A DNA stretch of 64,000 nt from Pseudomonas lini (lineage in GTDB: Bacteria; Pseudomonadota; Gammaproteobacteria; Pseudomonadales; Pseudomonadaceae): assembly GCF_001042905.1 (NCBI RefSeq), contig NZ_JYLB01000001.1:372001-436000 (forward strand). Reading direction: 5' to 3'. The first letter of the stretch is position 1. The number at the start of each line of letters is the position of its first letter. The position numbers and the translations under genes are program-made. Below the pieces are notes generated by a model. It ran no database searches. It was not told the origin of the DNA and saw only the letters and a list, made by a program, of their open reading frames with translations. Of the stretch, positions 17,117-26,082 are shown piece after piece.

Positions 17117-18235
17117 ATGAATCTGAAACTTGAGTGGGTTCTGGTCCCAGCATTTCTTGCCATGGGTTTTGCTGCCAGCGCGCTGGCCGCCGAGGTGCGG
17201 GCTGAGCGTGTGGCAACCGGATTGGAGAATCCCTGGGCAGTGGCCTTTCTGCCGGCACATCGCTACTTGGTGACAGAACGGCCGGGCCGGCTTCGGGTGG
17301 TTGGTGCCGATGGGAGCATCGGCCCGCCGGTTGAGGGGCTGCCGGCGATCGCGGCAGGCGGGCAGGGCGGGCTGCTGGATGTCGTGACCGACAGTGCTTT
17401 CGACGTGAATCGCATGGTCTACTTCTGCTTTTCCGAACCGGCCGCTGGTGGCGCGGGCAATAGCACGGCAGTGGCACGCGCGACGTTGTCGAGCAACATG
17501 GTGCGCCTCGACAACCTGCAGGTGATTTTCAGTCAGCGACCGAAGGTGAGCAGCTCCGCGCATTTCGGCTGCCGCATCGTCGAGGCGAAGGACGGGACGC
17601 TTTTCGTCACGTTGGGCGAGCGTTACAGCCGGAAGGAGGATGCGCAGGAACTCGATAACCACTTGGGCAAAGTGGTGCGCATCCAGAAGGACGGCGCGGT
17701 ACCGGCCGACAACCCTTTCGTCGACCGCGCCGGTGCCTTGCCGGAGATCTGGAGCTATGGCCATCGCAATAGCCAGGGCGCTACGCTCGGTCCGGACGGC
17801 CGCTTCTGGATGAACGATCACGGTCCGCAGGGCGGCGACGAGATCAACGTTCCGCTGGCGGGGCGCAACTACGGCTGGCCGGTCATCACCTACGGCGAAA
17901 ACTATGGCGGCGGGAAGATTGGCGACGGCCTGACCGCCAAGGACGGCATGGAGCAGCCGCTGCATTACTGGGTGCCCTCGATCGCGCCGTCCGGCATGGC
18001 CTTCCTGACTAGCGACCGTTATGGGCCGGCATGGAAGGGCAATCTCTTCGTCGGTTCGCTCAAGTTCGGTTACCTCGACCGTATCGAACTGAAAGACGGT
18101 AAGGTCGTGGCCGAGCACAAGTTGCTGGAGGACGGGCATGCCCGTATTCGGGATGTCAGGCAGGGCCCTGACGGCCTGCTCTACGTGCTCACCGACGAAC
18201 AGGATGGCAAACTGCTGCGTCTTCAGCCGCGCTGA
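17117..18235 (+). CDS. PQQ-dependent aldose/sorbosone-type dehydrogenase (YliI-like)
   Basis: A 372-residue exported beta-propeller dehydrogenase. A signal peptide ends in ASALAAEVRA near residue 26. Landmarks are GLENPWAVAFLP, GQGGLLDV, SSAHFGCRI, the YGHRNSQG segment, NDHGPQGGDEIN and YGWPVITYG, which in this family form the PQQ and Ca2+ site. I take ATG 17117 rather than the in-frame ATG at 17081 because it begins the signal peptide. It would oxidise sugars or aldehydes in the periplasm and pass electrons to the respiratory chain. It shares the high-GC style of the two preceding genes. Confidence 0.9.
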   Translation: MNLKLEWVLVPAFLAMGFAASALAAEVRAERVATGLENPWAVAFLPAHRYLVTERPGRLRVVGADGSIGPPVEGLPAIAAGGQGGLLDVVTDSAFDVNRMVYFCFSEPAAGGAGNSTAVARATLSSNMVRLDNLQVIFSQRPKVSSSAHFGCRIVEAKDGTLFVTLGERYSRKEDAQELDNHLGKVVRIQKDGAVPADNPFVDRAGALPEIWSYGHRNSQGATLGPDGRFWMNDHGPQGGDEINVPLAGRNYGWPVITYGENYGGGKIGDGLTAKDGMEQPLHYWVPSIAPSGMAFLTSDRYGPAWKGNLFVGSLKFGYLDRIELKDGKVVAEHKLLEDGHARIRDVRQGPDGLLYVLTDEQDGKLLRLQPR

Positions 18236-18739
18236 GCGCCATCAGGGCAGGCATTGCGCAGCTGCAGCGTCGGCAAGCCGCGACGCCTGCCCGCAACCTC
18301 TTCGACGGCTTGCGCTCGCCGCCTCCCAAGGAGGAACTCGGCGATATCAAGCTGATCGTCGAGAACGATACCAGCCAGGTCGGTTCTGTGGGGAAATGTG
18401 TTTCAGGATCTCGACACCAGCGCTGGAAACAGAAGCGAGAAGCCCATTCAGGGTAACAGAGAGGCCGTCAACTCACATTTTCGAACCAGGCGGGAGCGTC
18501 CCAGGCCTTGTATTGATCACTCCAACCGCCAACCGTTCAGGTCAAGACCTCCTCTGGAATAACCTCATCGAAGAAATCAGCTGGGTTTGCGCTTGCTCTG
18601 ATACGAATGCAGGAGCTCATGGAACATTCCATTGACGGTGCTTTCAGGGGGTAAGACTGTACCGGCAGAAGGTGACAACCGCCGATAGGTCTGCCAAGAG
18701 GAGGATCATCCTGCGATAACGCTCCCTGACCTATGTCCC

Positions 18740-18832
18740 TTAGAAGTCCATGGTCAGCCCCGCGTAAACGGCGCGGGCATCGAATGCGGCGTGCAGTGAT
18801 TGATCCACTCCAACGCTGGTGTCATACCAGAC
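18740..18832 (-). pseudogene. possible C-terminal remnant of an outer-membrane beta-barrel
   Basis: The last 30 codons of a minus-strand frame read VWYDTSVGVDQSLHAAF and DARAVYAGLTMDF, then a stop. The alternating hydrophobic pattern and terminal Phe are the signature of the last strand of outer-membrane proteins recognised by BamA. Upstream codons do not continue the pattern. The family (TonB receptor or porin) cannot be decided. Confidence 0.3.
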
Positions 18833-18960
18833 TTGGATCTTGAAATACTTCAAAAACAAGTCCAGAATCAAGTCCATTCCTGCTTCAGGAATAACAGAAA
18901 CCCTATAGATTTCAATGGGTCGGACGCCAGATACGAGTCTCGTTTCCCGCTCCAAGCATT

Positions 18961-18996
18961 AAAAAATGGATCTCTGAAAAGAGGTCCATTTTTTTT
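18961..18996 (+). terminator. Rho-independent terminator
   Basis: Stem ATGGATCTCT / AGAGGTCCAT (one G-T pair) with loop GAAA, flanked by A6 on the left and T8 on the right. It would work on both strands. No intact gene ends close by, so it probably belonged to a gene now lost. Confidence 0.75.
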
Positions 18997-19000
18997 CGTC

Positions 19001-19026
19001 CAAAGAAAAGTCTTTCTTTGACTTTT
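19001..19026 (+). terminator. second hairpin, T-rich tail
   Basis: Stem CAAAGAAA / TTTCTTTG with loop AGTC followed by ACTTTTT, immediately after the first terminator. Weak A/T stem. Confidence 0.4.
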
Positions 19027-19186
19027 TGCCGCGCCCACCCCGAAAACACTCAGATCCAGCCCCAATAGGCGCATTTTCCAGTACATCAGTCCGGTTGGGT
19101 CATGCGCTAGCCCCTACGATGACCTCGCTTATCGACTGGGCCGAACTGCGTCACGTCACGATGCCAAACGGGTCGAAACCAAGGCC

Positions 19187-20656
19187 TTATAGTGCCTTTG
19201 AGGCAACACGCGCCCCTGAGTCGTCTCGCTGCCAACCGCCACCCAATGCTTTGAACGTGGCCACTGCAGCGCGAGCCGATTCAGTTTGTGCCTGGGCTCT
19301 GCCATCAGATGCCGCTAGGAGATGTTCATCTGCATCCAGCACTTCGATCAAGCTGACCACGCCTTTTTCATAGGCGGCAAACGACGTCGCTCTGGCTTTC
19401 GCATACGCCGACTCGCCCTGGGCGAGTCGGGTCGATTGTTGCTCGCGGTTGATCCGTGCCGAAACAGCGCTTTCCACATCTTCGCAGGCCCGCAGAACGG
19501 ACTGGCGGTAAGCGGCCAGGGCTTCGGCTTCCTGGCCCTTTGCCAAATCAATCTGGGCGTTGATGCGGCCAAAATCGAACAGCCGCCAGCGTAATCCCAG
19601 TGCCGCCGAAGCCTGACTGGCGCCGTTGCTGAACAGGTTTGCGCTGGATACCGAGGTAGCACTGCCGAGCAGCGCAGCCACAGACAGTTTGGGGTAGTAC
19701 TCGGACATGGCTTCGCCGATGCGCGCGCTGGATGCCGCAAGACGGCGCTCAGCGGCGATCAAGTCTGGACGCCGACGCAGCAGGTCGGCCGGAGAGCCCA
19801 TGTAGGCGAGGCCTGGCACATCAGGGATGGGCGCCAGCTTAGTCAACTGCGCGCTATAAGTGCCCGGTGCCTTGCCCAGCATGACATCCAGCGCGTTCAT
19901 TGCCGAGTCAAGGCCAGCTTGCAGTACCGGCAGGGTTGCCTGCGCTTGATTCAGCGCTCCTTGGGTCTGGTTCAACTGCAGTTCAGCTGCCAATCCTTTT
20001 GCATAGAGGTGTTCGATGGTGGTGAGCAGTTGTTGTCGCGTGTCTACTTGATGCCGGGCAATTTCCAGGCGTGCTTGAAGGCCACGGATGCTGATGTAAA
20101 GATCGGCTGTCTGCGCGACCACCGCCAGGCGTGTGGCAATCGCTCCGGCTTGCGAGGCCTGATAATCGGCGAAGGCGGCTTCTTTACCTCGGCGCAGCCC
20201 GCCAAACACATCCAGCTCCCAGCCGGCATTCAAGTTCGCCTCATAGGCACTGCCGTAGCGATTATAGGAAGGGTCTGAATTCAGCAATTGGCCCAACGGA
20301 GTCTCCAATGACTGACGGGCGCGGGCCGCTTGACCGTTGACGGTAGCTGAAGGCAGGAGGGCTGCGTTAGCTGCTCCCAAACCGCCGCGAGCCTGCTCGA
20401 TCCTTGCGTTTGCCTGGGCTAAATCGAGGTTCTGTTCAAGTGCTCGATTTATCAGCTGACTGAGTATTGGGTCATTAAATGCGTTCCACCAAGCGGCGAG
20501 ATCGGCATTTTCGGCGGCCAGTTGTCGTGCCTTGGACGTTTGCGCCGAGAAATGCTCGGGCAATTCCACGCTGGGTTTTGAGTAGTCGGGGCCCACTGCG
20601 CAACCTGCAACCATGCCCAAACACAGTAAGACGGCGAAACGAGGAGGAGGGTGCAT
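19187..20656 (-). CDS. outer-membrane efflux lipoprotein (OprM/NodT family)
   Basis: A 489-residue TolC-fold lipoprotein. The signal peptide ends in a lipobox VAGC with Cys19, followed by AVGPDYSKP, the classic OprM start. Two repeated outer-membrane efflux domains follow, with LDLAQANARIEQARGGL in the first and QSVLRACEDVESAV in the second. It forms the outer-membrane channel of the RND pump encoded at 21542-25746. It is divergently transcribed from the tetR gene, 87 bases apart, and shares its operator, an arrangement that places channel and pump in separate but co-regulated units. Confidence 0.94.
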   Translation of the reverse strand: MHPPPRFAVLLCLGMVAGCAVGPDYSKPSVELPEHFSAQTSKARQLAAENADLAAWWNAFNDPILSQLINRALEQNLDLAQANARIEQARGGLGAANAALLPSATVNGQAARARQSLETPLGQLLNSDPSYNRYGSAYEANLNAGWELDVFGGLRRGKEAAFADYQASQAGAIATRLAVVAQTADLYISIRGLQARLEIARHQVDTRQQLLTTIEHLYAKGLAAELQLNQTQGALNQAQATLPVLQAGLDSAMNALDVMLGKAPGTYSAQLTKLAPIPDVPGLAYMGSPADLLRRRPDLIAAERRLAASSARIGEAMSEYYPKLSVAALLGSATSVSSANLFSNGASQASAALGLRWRLFDFGRINAQIDLAKGQEAEALAAYRQSVLRACEDVESAVSARINREQQSTRLAQGESAYAKARATSFAAYEKGVVSLIEVLDADEHLLAASDGRAQAQTESARAAVATFKALGGGWQRDDSGARVASKAL

Positions 20657-20681
20657 GCGATACCTGCGAAAGGGTCGGTTT

Positions 20682-20705
20682 GTGACGATATTACAATTTG
20701 GTCAC
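20682..20705. promoter_or_regulatory. candidate TetR operator, site 1
   Basis: GTGAC-N14-GTCAC in the divergent promoter between the outer-membrane channel and tetR; the arms extend to TGTGAC/GTCACA. The same GTGAC-N14-GTCAC with the identical 24-bp length occurs at 21480 before the RND adaptor gene, with TTGGTCAC shared in the right arm. A TTGTCA element just downstream may be the -35 box of tetR. Confidence 0.7.
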
Positions 20706-20743
20706 AAGTTGTCAACCACCTTTAGGATGAGTAAGCTGCTCGC

Positions 20744-21364
20744 ATGAATCAGCCATCCGTTTCTTCGCCCAGCGCCCGTGGCCCAGCCGATCACGACATT
20801 CGAGACCAGATTGTCGCGGCGGCCAACGAGCATTTCAGTCAGTACGGTTACGGCAAGACAACGGTTTCTGACCTAGCCAAGGCCATCGGTTTTTCCAAGG
20901 CTTACATCTACAAGTTTTTTGAATCCAAGCAGGCGATTGGTAACGCTATCTGTACCAATTGCCTGACGGAAATCGTTGCAGCTGTGGAGCAAGCCATCAA
21001 TGCAGACGGCATCTCGCAGACTGAGCGTTTTCGGCGATTGGTCAAAACCCTGATCGCCACAGGTGTGAGCCTGTTCTTTAATGACCGTAAACTCTATGAC
21101 ATCGCGGCGTTCTCCGCCTCGGAGCGCTGGCCGAGCTCGCAAGTCTATGACGCTCAGATCAAGAGCTTCGTGTTGCAAATCGTGCGTGAGGGGCGAGAAC
21201 TCGGCGAGTTTGAACGCAAGACACCGCTGGACGAGACGGTAGAGGCGATTCATCTCGCTCTGCGGCCCTTCATCAATCCTCTGCTATTGCAGTACAACCT
21301 CGATTTTGTTGAAGAAGCCCCTTCGCTCATCTCCAATCTTGTTCTGCGCAGCCTGATGCCTTGA
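20744..21364 (+). CDS. TetR-family repressor of the RND pump
   Basis: A 206-residue TetR protein. The N-terminal helix-turn-helix covers about residues 24-65 (HFSQYGYGKTTVSDLAKAIGFSKAYIYKFFESKQAIG). The ligand domain is helical and typical of AcrR-type sensors (TetR_C, LRPFINPLLLQYN). It lies between the two halves of the efflux system, and the matched palindromes at 20682 and 21480 are its likely binding sites, so it should repress itself, the channel and the pump until an inducer binds. Confidence 0.9.
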   Translation: MNQPSVSSPSARGPADHDIRDQIVAAANEHFSQYGYGKTTVSDLAKAIGFSKAYIYKFFESKQAIGNAICTNCLTEIVAAVEQAINADGISQTERFRRLVKTLIATGVSLFFNDRKLYDIAAFSASERWPSSQVYDAQIKSFVLQIVREGRELGEFERKTPLDETVEAIHLALRPFINPLLLQYNLDFVEEAPSLISNLVLRSLMP

Positions 21365-21375
21365 ACCTCTGCTGA

Positions 21376-21394
21376 CGGATGCGCTGCGCATCCG
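21376..21394 (+). terminator. hairpin after tetR
   Basis: Perfect stem CGGATGCG-CTG-CGCATCCG 12 bases after the tetR stop codon; flanking CTGA/TCAG can extend it. No T-run follows. Confidence 0.55.
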
Positions 21395-21479
21395 TATCAG
21401 CGTGTGCGCCTAAAAAAACTGGATATCAAGCCTCTTTGCCTTGCTCTGATCAAGTGGGCGATGTTCATTCGTCTTGGTA

Positions 21480-21503
21480 GTGACTATTGACATAATTGGT
21501 CAC
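21480..21503. promoter_or_regulatory. candidate TetR operator, site 2
   Basis: GTGAC-N14-GTCAC 39 bases before the adaptor start codon, matching site 1 in arms and spacing. Its TTGACA-like core (TATTGACATAAT) suggests it covers the -35 box of the pump promoter. Confidence 0.7.
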
Positions 21504-21541
21504 TTGAATAAGCATGGGGCATCCGCTACTGAGAGGTCTCT

Positions 21542-22663
21542 ATGATCCCGCGCCCCCACCTGTCATTCATTTTCATTGGCTTGTTGCCGTTTGCCCTAGC
21601 GGCCTGCAACGCGGCCACGCCTGCCGATCCTCGCCTTCAAGTGCCCTTGGTGCGCATCGGCGTGGTTCAACCCTCAGCGCCTGCGGCACGGGTATTCACC
21701 GGTGTCGTCGCGGCTCGAGTTCAGAGCGATCTCGGTTTTCGGGTACCTGGGAAGGTCTTGGAGCGTTTGGTGGATGCTGGGCAGAGTGTCAAGCGCGGGC
21801 AGCCCCTCATGCGCATCGATGCCAACGACCTGACGCTGACCGCGAGGGCGCAACAGGAATCGGTGCTGGCCGCTATGGCCCGAGCCCGGCAGGCCTCCGA
21901 TGATGAGCGTCGCTACCGTGATCTGGTGTCCGTCGGAGCGGTATCTGCTTCAGCTTACGCAGGGTTTAAAGCGGCTGCCGACTCGGCGAAAGCCCAACTC
22001 AACGCTGCCCAGGCCCAGGCTGATGTGGCGAAAAACGCGACCGGTTATTCGACGTTGCTGGCGGATGCTGACGGGGTGGTAGTGGATACCTTGGCGGAGC
22101 CGGGGCAGGTGGTTGGTGCAGGTCAGGTGGTGGTGCGTGTTGCCCACTCAGGGCAGCGCGAAGCCGTTATCCAGTTACCCGAGACGCTACGTCCTGCGCT
22201 GGGCTCGGCGGCGACGGTTGAGCTATACGGCCAGCACCAGACTGCAGGTAAAGCGCGTTTACGCCAGTTGTCCGACTCTGCCGACCGACAGACCCGAACG
22301 TTTGAAGCGCGTTATGTGCTGGAGGGGGGGCTCTCCAACGCCACCCTGGGTTCGACGATCTCGGTGGTTATCGCTGACACGGATGTTGCTGATGCCAAGG
22401 AATTACAGGTGCCCATGGGGGCCCTCTACGACGCCGGTAAAGGCCCGGGGGTCTGGGTGGTGGGCGGGGAACCTGAGCAGGTGGCATGGCGCCCGGTCAA
22501 GGTTCGCAGCCTGAGTAACGAGGCCAGCGTGCGCGTGACGGGTGATCTGCAGGTGGGTGATCGTGTCGTCGCATTGGGTGCGCACCTATTGAATGAGGGA
22601 GAGAAAGTCAGGACAGAACTTGCCGGTGCCACGCAAAAAACGGTGGTTGAGGTGAGTCGATGA
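21542..22663 (+). CDS. RND efflux periplasmic adaptor (membrane fusion lipoprotein)
   Basis: A 373-residue adaptor. The signal peptide ends in a lipobox LAAC with Cys21. The biotinyl-lipoyl-like and hairpin domains are visible: SDLGFRVPGKVLERLVDAGQ, a long alpha-hairpin with SASAYAGFKAAADSAKAQL, then the returning half lipoyl GVVVDTLAEPGQVV. It links the inner-membrane pump to the outer-membrane channel. It overlaps the pump gene by ATGA at 22660. Confidence 0.93.
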   Translation: MIPRPHLSFIFIGLLPFALAACNAATPADPRLQVPLVRIGVVQPSAPAARVFTGVVAARVQSDLGFRVPGKVLERLVDAGQSVKRGQPLMRIDANDLTLTARAQQESVLAAMARARQASDDERRYRDLVSVGAVSASAYAGFKAAADSAKAQLNAAQAQADVAKNATGYSTLLADADGVVVDTLAEPGQVVGAGQVVVRVAHSGQREAVIQLPETLRPALGSAATVELYGQHQTAGKARLRQLSDSADRQTRTFEARYVLEGGLSNATLGSTISVVIADTDVADAKELQVPMGALYDAGKGPGVWVVGGEPEQVAWRPVKVRSLSNEASVRVTGDLQVGDRVVALGAHLLNEGEKVRTELAGATQKTVVEVSR

Positions 22664-25600
22664 GCGGCTTCAATCTTTCGGCGCTGGCCGTACGCGAGCG
22701 CTCGATCACCCTGTTTTTGATCCTGCTGATTTCTGTGGGTGGGTTGTACGCCTTCTTCAAATTGGGGCGTGCGGAAGACCCCGCATTCACCATTAAACAA
22801 ATGACGGTGGTCACCGCCTGGCCTGGGGCGACGGCCCAGGAGATGCAAGATCAGGTGGTAGAAAAGCTGGAAAAACGCATGCAAGAGCTGCGTTGGTACG
22901 ATCGGACCGAGACCTTTACCCGGCCCGGCTTGGCATTCACTACGGTGTACCTGCTCGACAGCACGCCGCCCTCAGCCGTCCAGGAGGAGTTTTACCAGGC
23001 GCGCAAGAAAATCCTGGATGAGCAGAAGGGGTTGCCGTCCGGGGTGATCGGCCCGATGGTCAATGATGAGTATTCCGATGTCACCTTCGCGCTCTATGCG
23101 CTCAAGGCCAAGGGCGAGCCGCAACGTCTGTTGGTGCGCGAAGCCGAGAGCTTGCGCCAGCGTCTGCTGCATGTGGCGGGTGTGAAGAAGGTCAACATCA
23201 TCGGTGAACAGGCCGAGCGCATTTTTGTCGAGCTGTCCTACGAGCGTTTGGCGACACTGGGCATTTCCGCACGAGACATCTTCAGTGCGTTGAACACGCA
23301 AAACATGATAACGCCGGCCGGCTCAGTTGAAGCGAAGGGCCCACAGGTTTTCATCCGCCTGGATGGCGCGTTTGATGACCTGCAGAAGATTCGCAATACC
23401 CCACTGACGGTGCAGGGCAGAACCCTCAAGTTGTCCGATGTGGCTGAGGTCAAGCGCGGTTATGAGGACCCTGCGACGTTCCTGGTACGCAACAATGGCG
23501 AGCCCGCATTGTTGCTCGGCGTGGTCATGCGCGATGGCTGGAACGGTCTGGACCTGGGGAAATCGCTGGAGGCTGAGGCGACAGCGATCAACGAGCAAAT
23601 GCCTTTGGGCATGAGCCTGACCAAGGTCACGGATCAGGCGGTGAATATTGGCGCGTCCGTCAACGAGTTCATGGTGAAGTTTTTTGCTGCCCTGGGCGTG
23701 GTGCTGCTGGTGTGTTTTCTCAGCATGGGCTGGCGTGTTGGCGTTGTGGTTGCCGCGGCGGTGCCGCTGACCCTGGCGGCCGTGTTCATTGTCATGGCGG
23801 CCACGGGCAAGGACTTCGATCGAATTACCCTGGGCTCGTTGATTTTGGCGCTGGGGCTGCTGGTGGACGATGCAATCATTGCCATTGAAATGATGGTGGT
23901 GAAGATGGAGGAGGGCTACGACCGAATCAAGGCCTCCGCTTATGCCTGGAGCCACACGGCCGCGCCGATGTTGTCGGGGACGTTGGTGACGGCGATCGGC
24001 TTTATGCCCAACGGTTTTGCCAAGTCGACCGCTGGTGAGTACACCGCGAACATGTTCTGGATCGTTGGCATTGCGCTGATCACTTCCTGGGTGGTGGCCG
24101 TGGTGTTTACCCCTTACCTGGGCGTCAAACTGCTGCCGCAGATCAAGGTGCCTGAAGGCGGGCATACGGCGATTTACGGTACACCGAACTACCAGCGTTT
24201 CAGGCGCCTGCTGGGCGGTGTGATCCGCCGCAAAGGCCTGGTGGCGACATCCGTCGTGGGCTTGTTCGTTGTTGCGATTCTGGGCATGGGCGTGGTCAAC
24301 AAGCAGTTCTTCCCAACGTCCGACCGACCTGAGGTGTTGGTTGAGGTGCAGATGCCTTACGGCACCTCTATCGAACAGACTGATGTGGCGGCGGCCAAGG
24401 TCGAGGCGTGGTTGGCTCAGCAGCCGGAGGCCAGGATCGTCACCGCATACATTGGCCAGGGCGCGCCGCGCTTCTACTTGGCGATGGCCCCTGAACTACC
24501 CGATCCATCCTTCGCCAAAATCGTCGTCCTGACCGCGAATCAGCAAGAGCGTGAAGCGCTCAAGCTCCGCCTCAGACAAACCGCGGCCGATGGCTTGGCG
24601 CCTGAAGCTCGGGTGCGGGTAACGCAGTTGGTATTTGGTCCTTATTCACCGTATCCGGTGGCCTTCCGGGTGATGGGCGCCGACCCCGCGGTGTTACGAG
24701 ATATCGCCGCGCAGGTGCGTGCGGTCATGAGCGCCAGCCCCCTGATGAGGACCGTCAACACCGACTTGGGCGAGCGCGCACCGGCACTTCATCTCACGCT
24801 GGATCAGGATCGCCTGCAAGCATTCGGCTTGACCTCGAGCGATGTCGCGCAACAGTTGCAATTCCTGCTAACGGGGGTGCCTGTCACCGAGGTGCGTGAG
24901 GACATTCGTGCTGTTCAGGTGGTGGCTCGTTCCGCTGGGGAGACGCGTCTGGATCCGTCGAAAATTGCCGCCTTCACGCTGACCGGCGCTCAAGGCCAGC
25001 GCGTGTCGCTGTCCCAGGTAGGGGCGGTGGATGTGCGCATGGAGGAGCCCATCCTGCGGCGTCGTGATCGGACGCCGACCATCACCGTGCGCGGTGACGT
25101 GGCTGAAGGTCTTCAGCCCCCCGATGTCTCCAACGCCTTGATAACGCAGTTGCAGCCGATCATCGAAAAACTGCCGGCGGGCTACCGCATTGAGTTTGCT
25201 GGCGCGATCGAGGAGTCGGGTAAAGCAAACAAGGCATTGCTGCCGTTGTTCCCGATCATGATCGCGTTGATGTTGCTGACCATCATCATTCAGGTGCGCT
25301 CGATGTCGGCAATGATGATGGTGTTCGCCACCGCGCCTTTGGGCCTGATTGGAGTGGTGCCAATTCTGCTGTTGTTCCAGCAGCCGTTCGGGATCAACGC
25401 CTTGGTGGGATTGATTGCCTTGTCAGGGATTCTGATGCGCAACACGCTGATCCTCATTGGCCAGATTCACTCCAATGAGCAAGCCGGCCTGTCGCCTTAT
25501 GACGCAGTGGTCGAAGCCACTGTGCAGCGCGCGAGGCCCGTGATTCTCACGGCGTTGGCGGCGATGCTGGCGTTCATTCCGCTGACCCATTCGGTGTTCT

Positions 25601-25746
25601 GGGGAACGCTGGCGTACACCCTGATTGGCGGTACGTTTGCCGGCACCGTGCTGACCCTGGTGTTCCTGCCAGCGATGTACGCCCTCTGGTTCAAGATCAA
25701 GTCTGAAGCCTCACAGGAACTCTCGACACATGTACGTCCTGCCTGA
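22660..25746 (+). CDS. RND multidrug efflux transporter (inner-membrane pump)
   Basis: A 1028-residue HAE1-type RND pump, close to the usual length. The proton-relay pair is Asp403-Asp404 in LGLLVDDAI on TM4; TM1 follows ITLFLILLISVGG, and the second half repeats the fold with ALMLLTIIIQVRS. The relay Asp pair is intact, so it should be active. It expels amphiphilic drugs using the proton gradient. Start is fixed by the 4-base overlap with the adaptor. Other HAE1 subtypes such as TriC or MexK-like pumps share this organisation. Confidence 0.95.
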   Translation: MSGFNLSALAVRERSITLFLILLISVGGLYAFFKLGRAEDPAFTIKQMTVVTAWPGATAQEMQDQVVEKLEKRMQELRWYDRTETFTRPGLAFTTVYLLDSTPPSAVQEEFYQARKKILDEQKGLPSGVIGPMVNDEYSDVTFALYALKAKGEPQRLLVREAESLRQRLLHVAGVKKVNIIGEQAERIFVELSYERLATLGISARDIFSALNTQNMITPAGSVEAKGPQVFIRLDGAFDDLQKIRNTPLTVQGRTLKLSDVAEVKRGYEDPATFLVRNNGEPALLLGVVMRDGWNGLDLGKSLEAEATAINEQMPLGMSLTKVTDQAVNIGASVNEFMVKFFAALGVVLLVCFLSMGWRVGVVVAAAVPLTLAAVFIVMAATGKDFDRITLGSLILALGLLVDDAIIAIEMMVVKMEEGYDRIKASAYAWSHTAAPMLSGTLVTAIGFMPNGFAKSTAGEYTANMFWIVGIALITSWVVAVVFTPYLGVKLLPQIKVPEGGHTAIYGTPNYQRFRRLLGGVIRRKGLVATSVVGLFVVAILGMGVVNKQFFPTSDRPEVLVEVQMPYGTSIEQTDVAAAKVEAWLAQQPEARIVTAYIGQGAPRFYLAMAPELPDPSFAKIVVLTANQQEREALKLRLRQTAADGLAPEARVRVTQLVFGPYSPYPVAFRVMGADPAVLRDIAAQVRAVMSASPLMRTVNTDLGERAPALHLTLDQDRLQAFGLTSSDVAQQLQFLLTGVPVTEVREDIRAVQVVARSAGETRLDPSKIAAFTLTGAQGQRVSLSQVGAVDVRMEEPILRRRDRTPTITVRGDVAEGLQPPDVSNALITQLQPIIEKLPAGYRIEFAGAIEESGKANKALLPLFPIMIALMLLTIIIQVRSMSAMMMVFATAPLGLIGVVPILLLFQQPFGINALVGLIALSGILMRNTLILIGQIHSNEQAGLSPYDAVVEATVQRARPVILTALAAMLAFIPLTHSVFWGTLAYTLIGGTFAGTVLTLVFLPAMYALWFKIKSEASQELSTHVRPA

Positions 25747-25757
25747 TTGAGCGGGCA

Positions 25758-25779
25758 AACGTTCGCGAGGGCGAGCGTT
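25758..25779 (+). terminator. hairpin after RND pump gene
   Basis: AACGTTCGC-GAGG-GCGAGCGTT, nine pairs including one G-U, 12 bases after the stop codon of the pump. No T-tract. Confidence 0.45.
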
Positions 25780-25841
25780 ACGCCTTCTCAAGGCTGGCCG
25801 AAGACAATACGAAATCATGGCCCTGATAAACGGGGTCATGA

Positions 25842-26009
25842 CGAAGAGCGGCCGATGTGCCTGCGCCCGCTAACGTACTTGGCCGTTATGGATCGCCGGA
25901 GGAAGATATTGCGCCGGTGGTGCTGTTCCTCGCCAGCAAGGATGGGCAATTTCTGACGGGATACAGCCTGACGCCGGACAGTGGCCAAATCATCGACAGC
26001 GCACGCTGA
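25842..26009 (+). pseudogene. C-terminal remnant of an SDR oxidoreductase
   Basis: The last ~50 codons of a short-chain dehydrogenase remain: VLGRYGSPEEDIAPVVLF, LASKDGQFLTGY, SLTPDSGQIIDSAR, then TGA. These are the standard C-terminal SDR elements (G(R/S)xGxPEDIA, F(L/I)TG, DGG). One extra Glu duplicates part of the PED motif. The first ~200 residues, with cofactor and catalytic motifs, are missing, and no start codon precedes it. The terminator directly after it is intact, so the gene lost its front by deletion. Confidence 0.75.
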
Positions 26010-26044
26010 TTTACCGTCCAGCCTGTGAACGATTGCTCCACCGG

Positions 26045-26082
26045 AACCACAAGAAACGCCTTGGCGTGTCTTGTGGTTTTTT
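26045..26082 (+). terminator. Rho-independent terminator of the deleted SDR
   Basis: Long stem AACCACAAGA / TCTTGTGGTT with an inner ACGCC-TT-GGCGT, followed by six T. It works on the plus strand, 35 bases after the remnant stop codon. Confidence 0.85.

Larger units (their letters stand above)
18236..19186. other. gene-poor stretch with hairpins and fragments
   Basis: About 950 bases between the PQQ dehydrogenase and the outer-membrane efflux gene. A 165-codon plus frame (18138-18635) overlaps the dehydrogenase and is rich in Arg/Ser/Pro, so it is not believed. Two terminator-like hairpins lie at 18961 and 19001, and a minus-strand barrel-type C-terminus at 18740. No intact gene was found. 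Confidence 0.55.

Noticed and set aside
17099..18139. 346-codon minus frame opposite the PQQ dehydrogenase
   Set aside because: Shadow frame; the plus strand has signal peptide and propeller motifs.
18138..18635. 165-codon plus frame after the PQQ dehydrogenase
   Set aside because: It starts inside the dehydrogenase and its composition (Arg, Ser, Pro, Cys rich) lacks any protein-like pattern.
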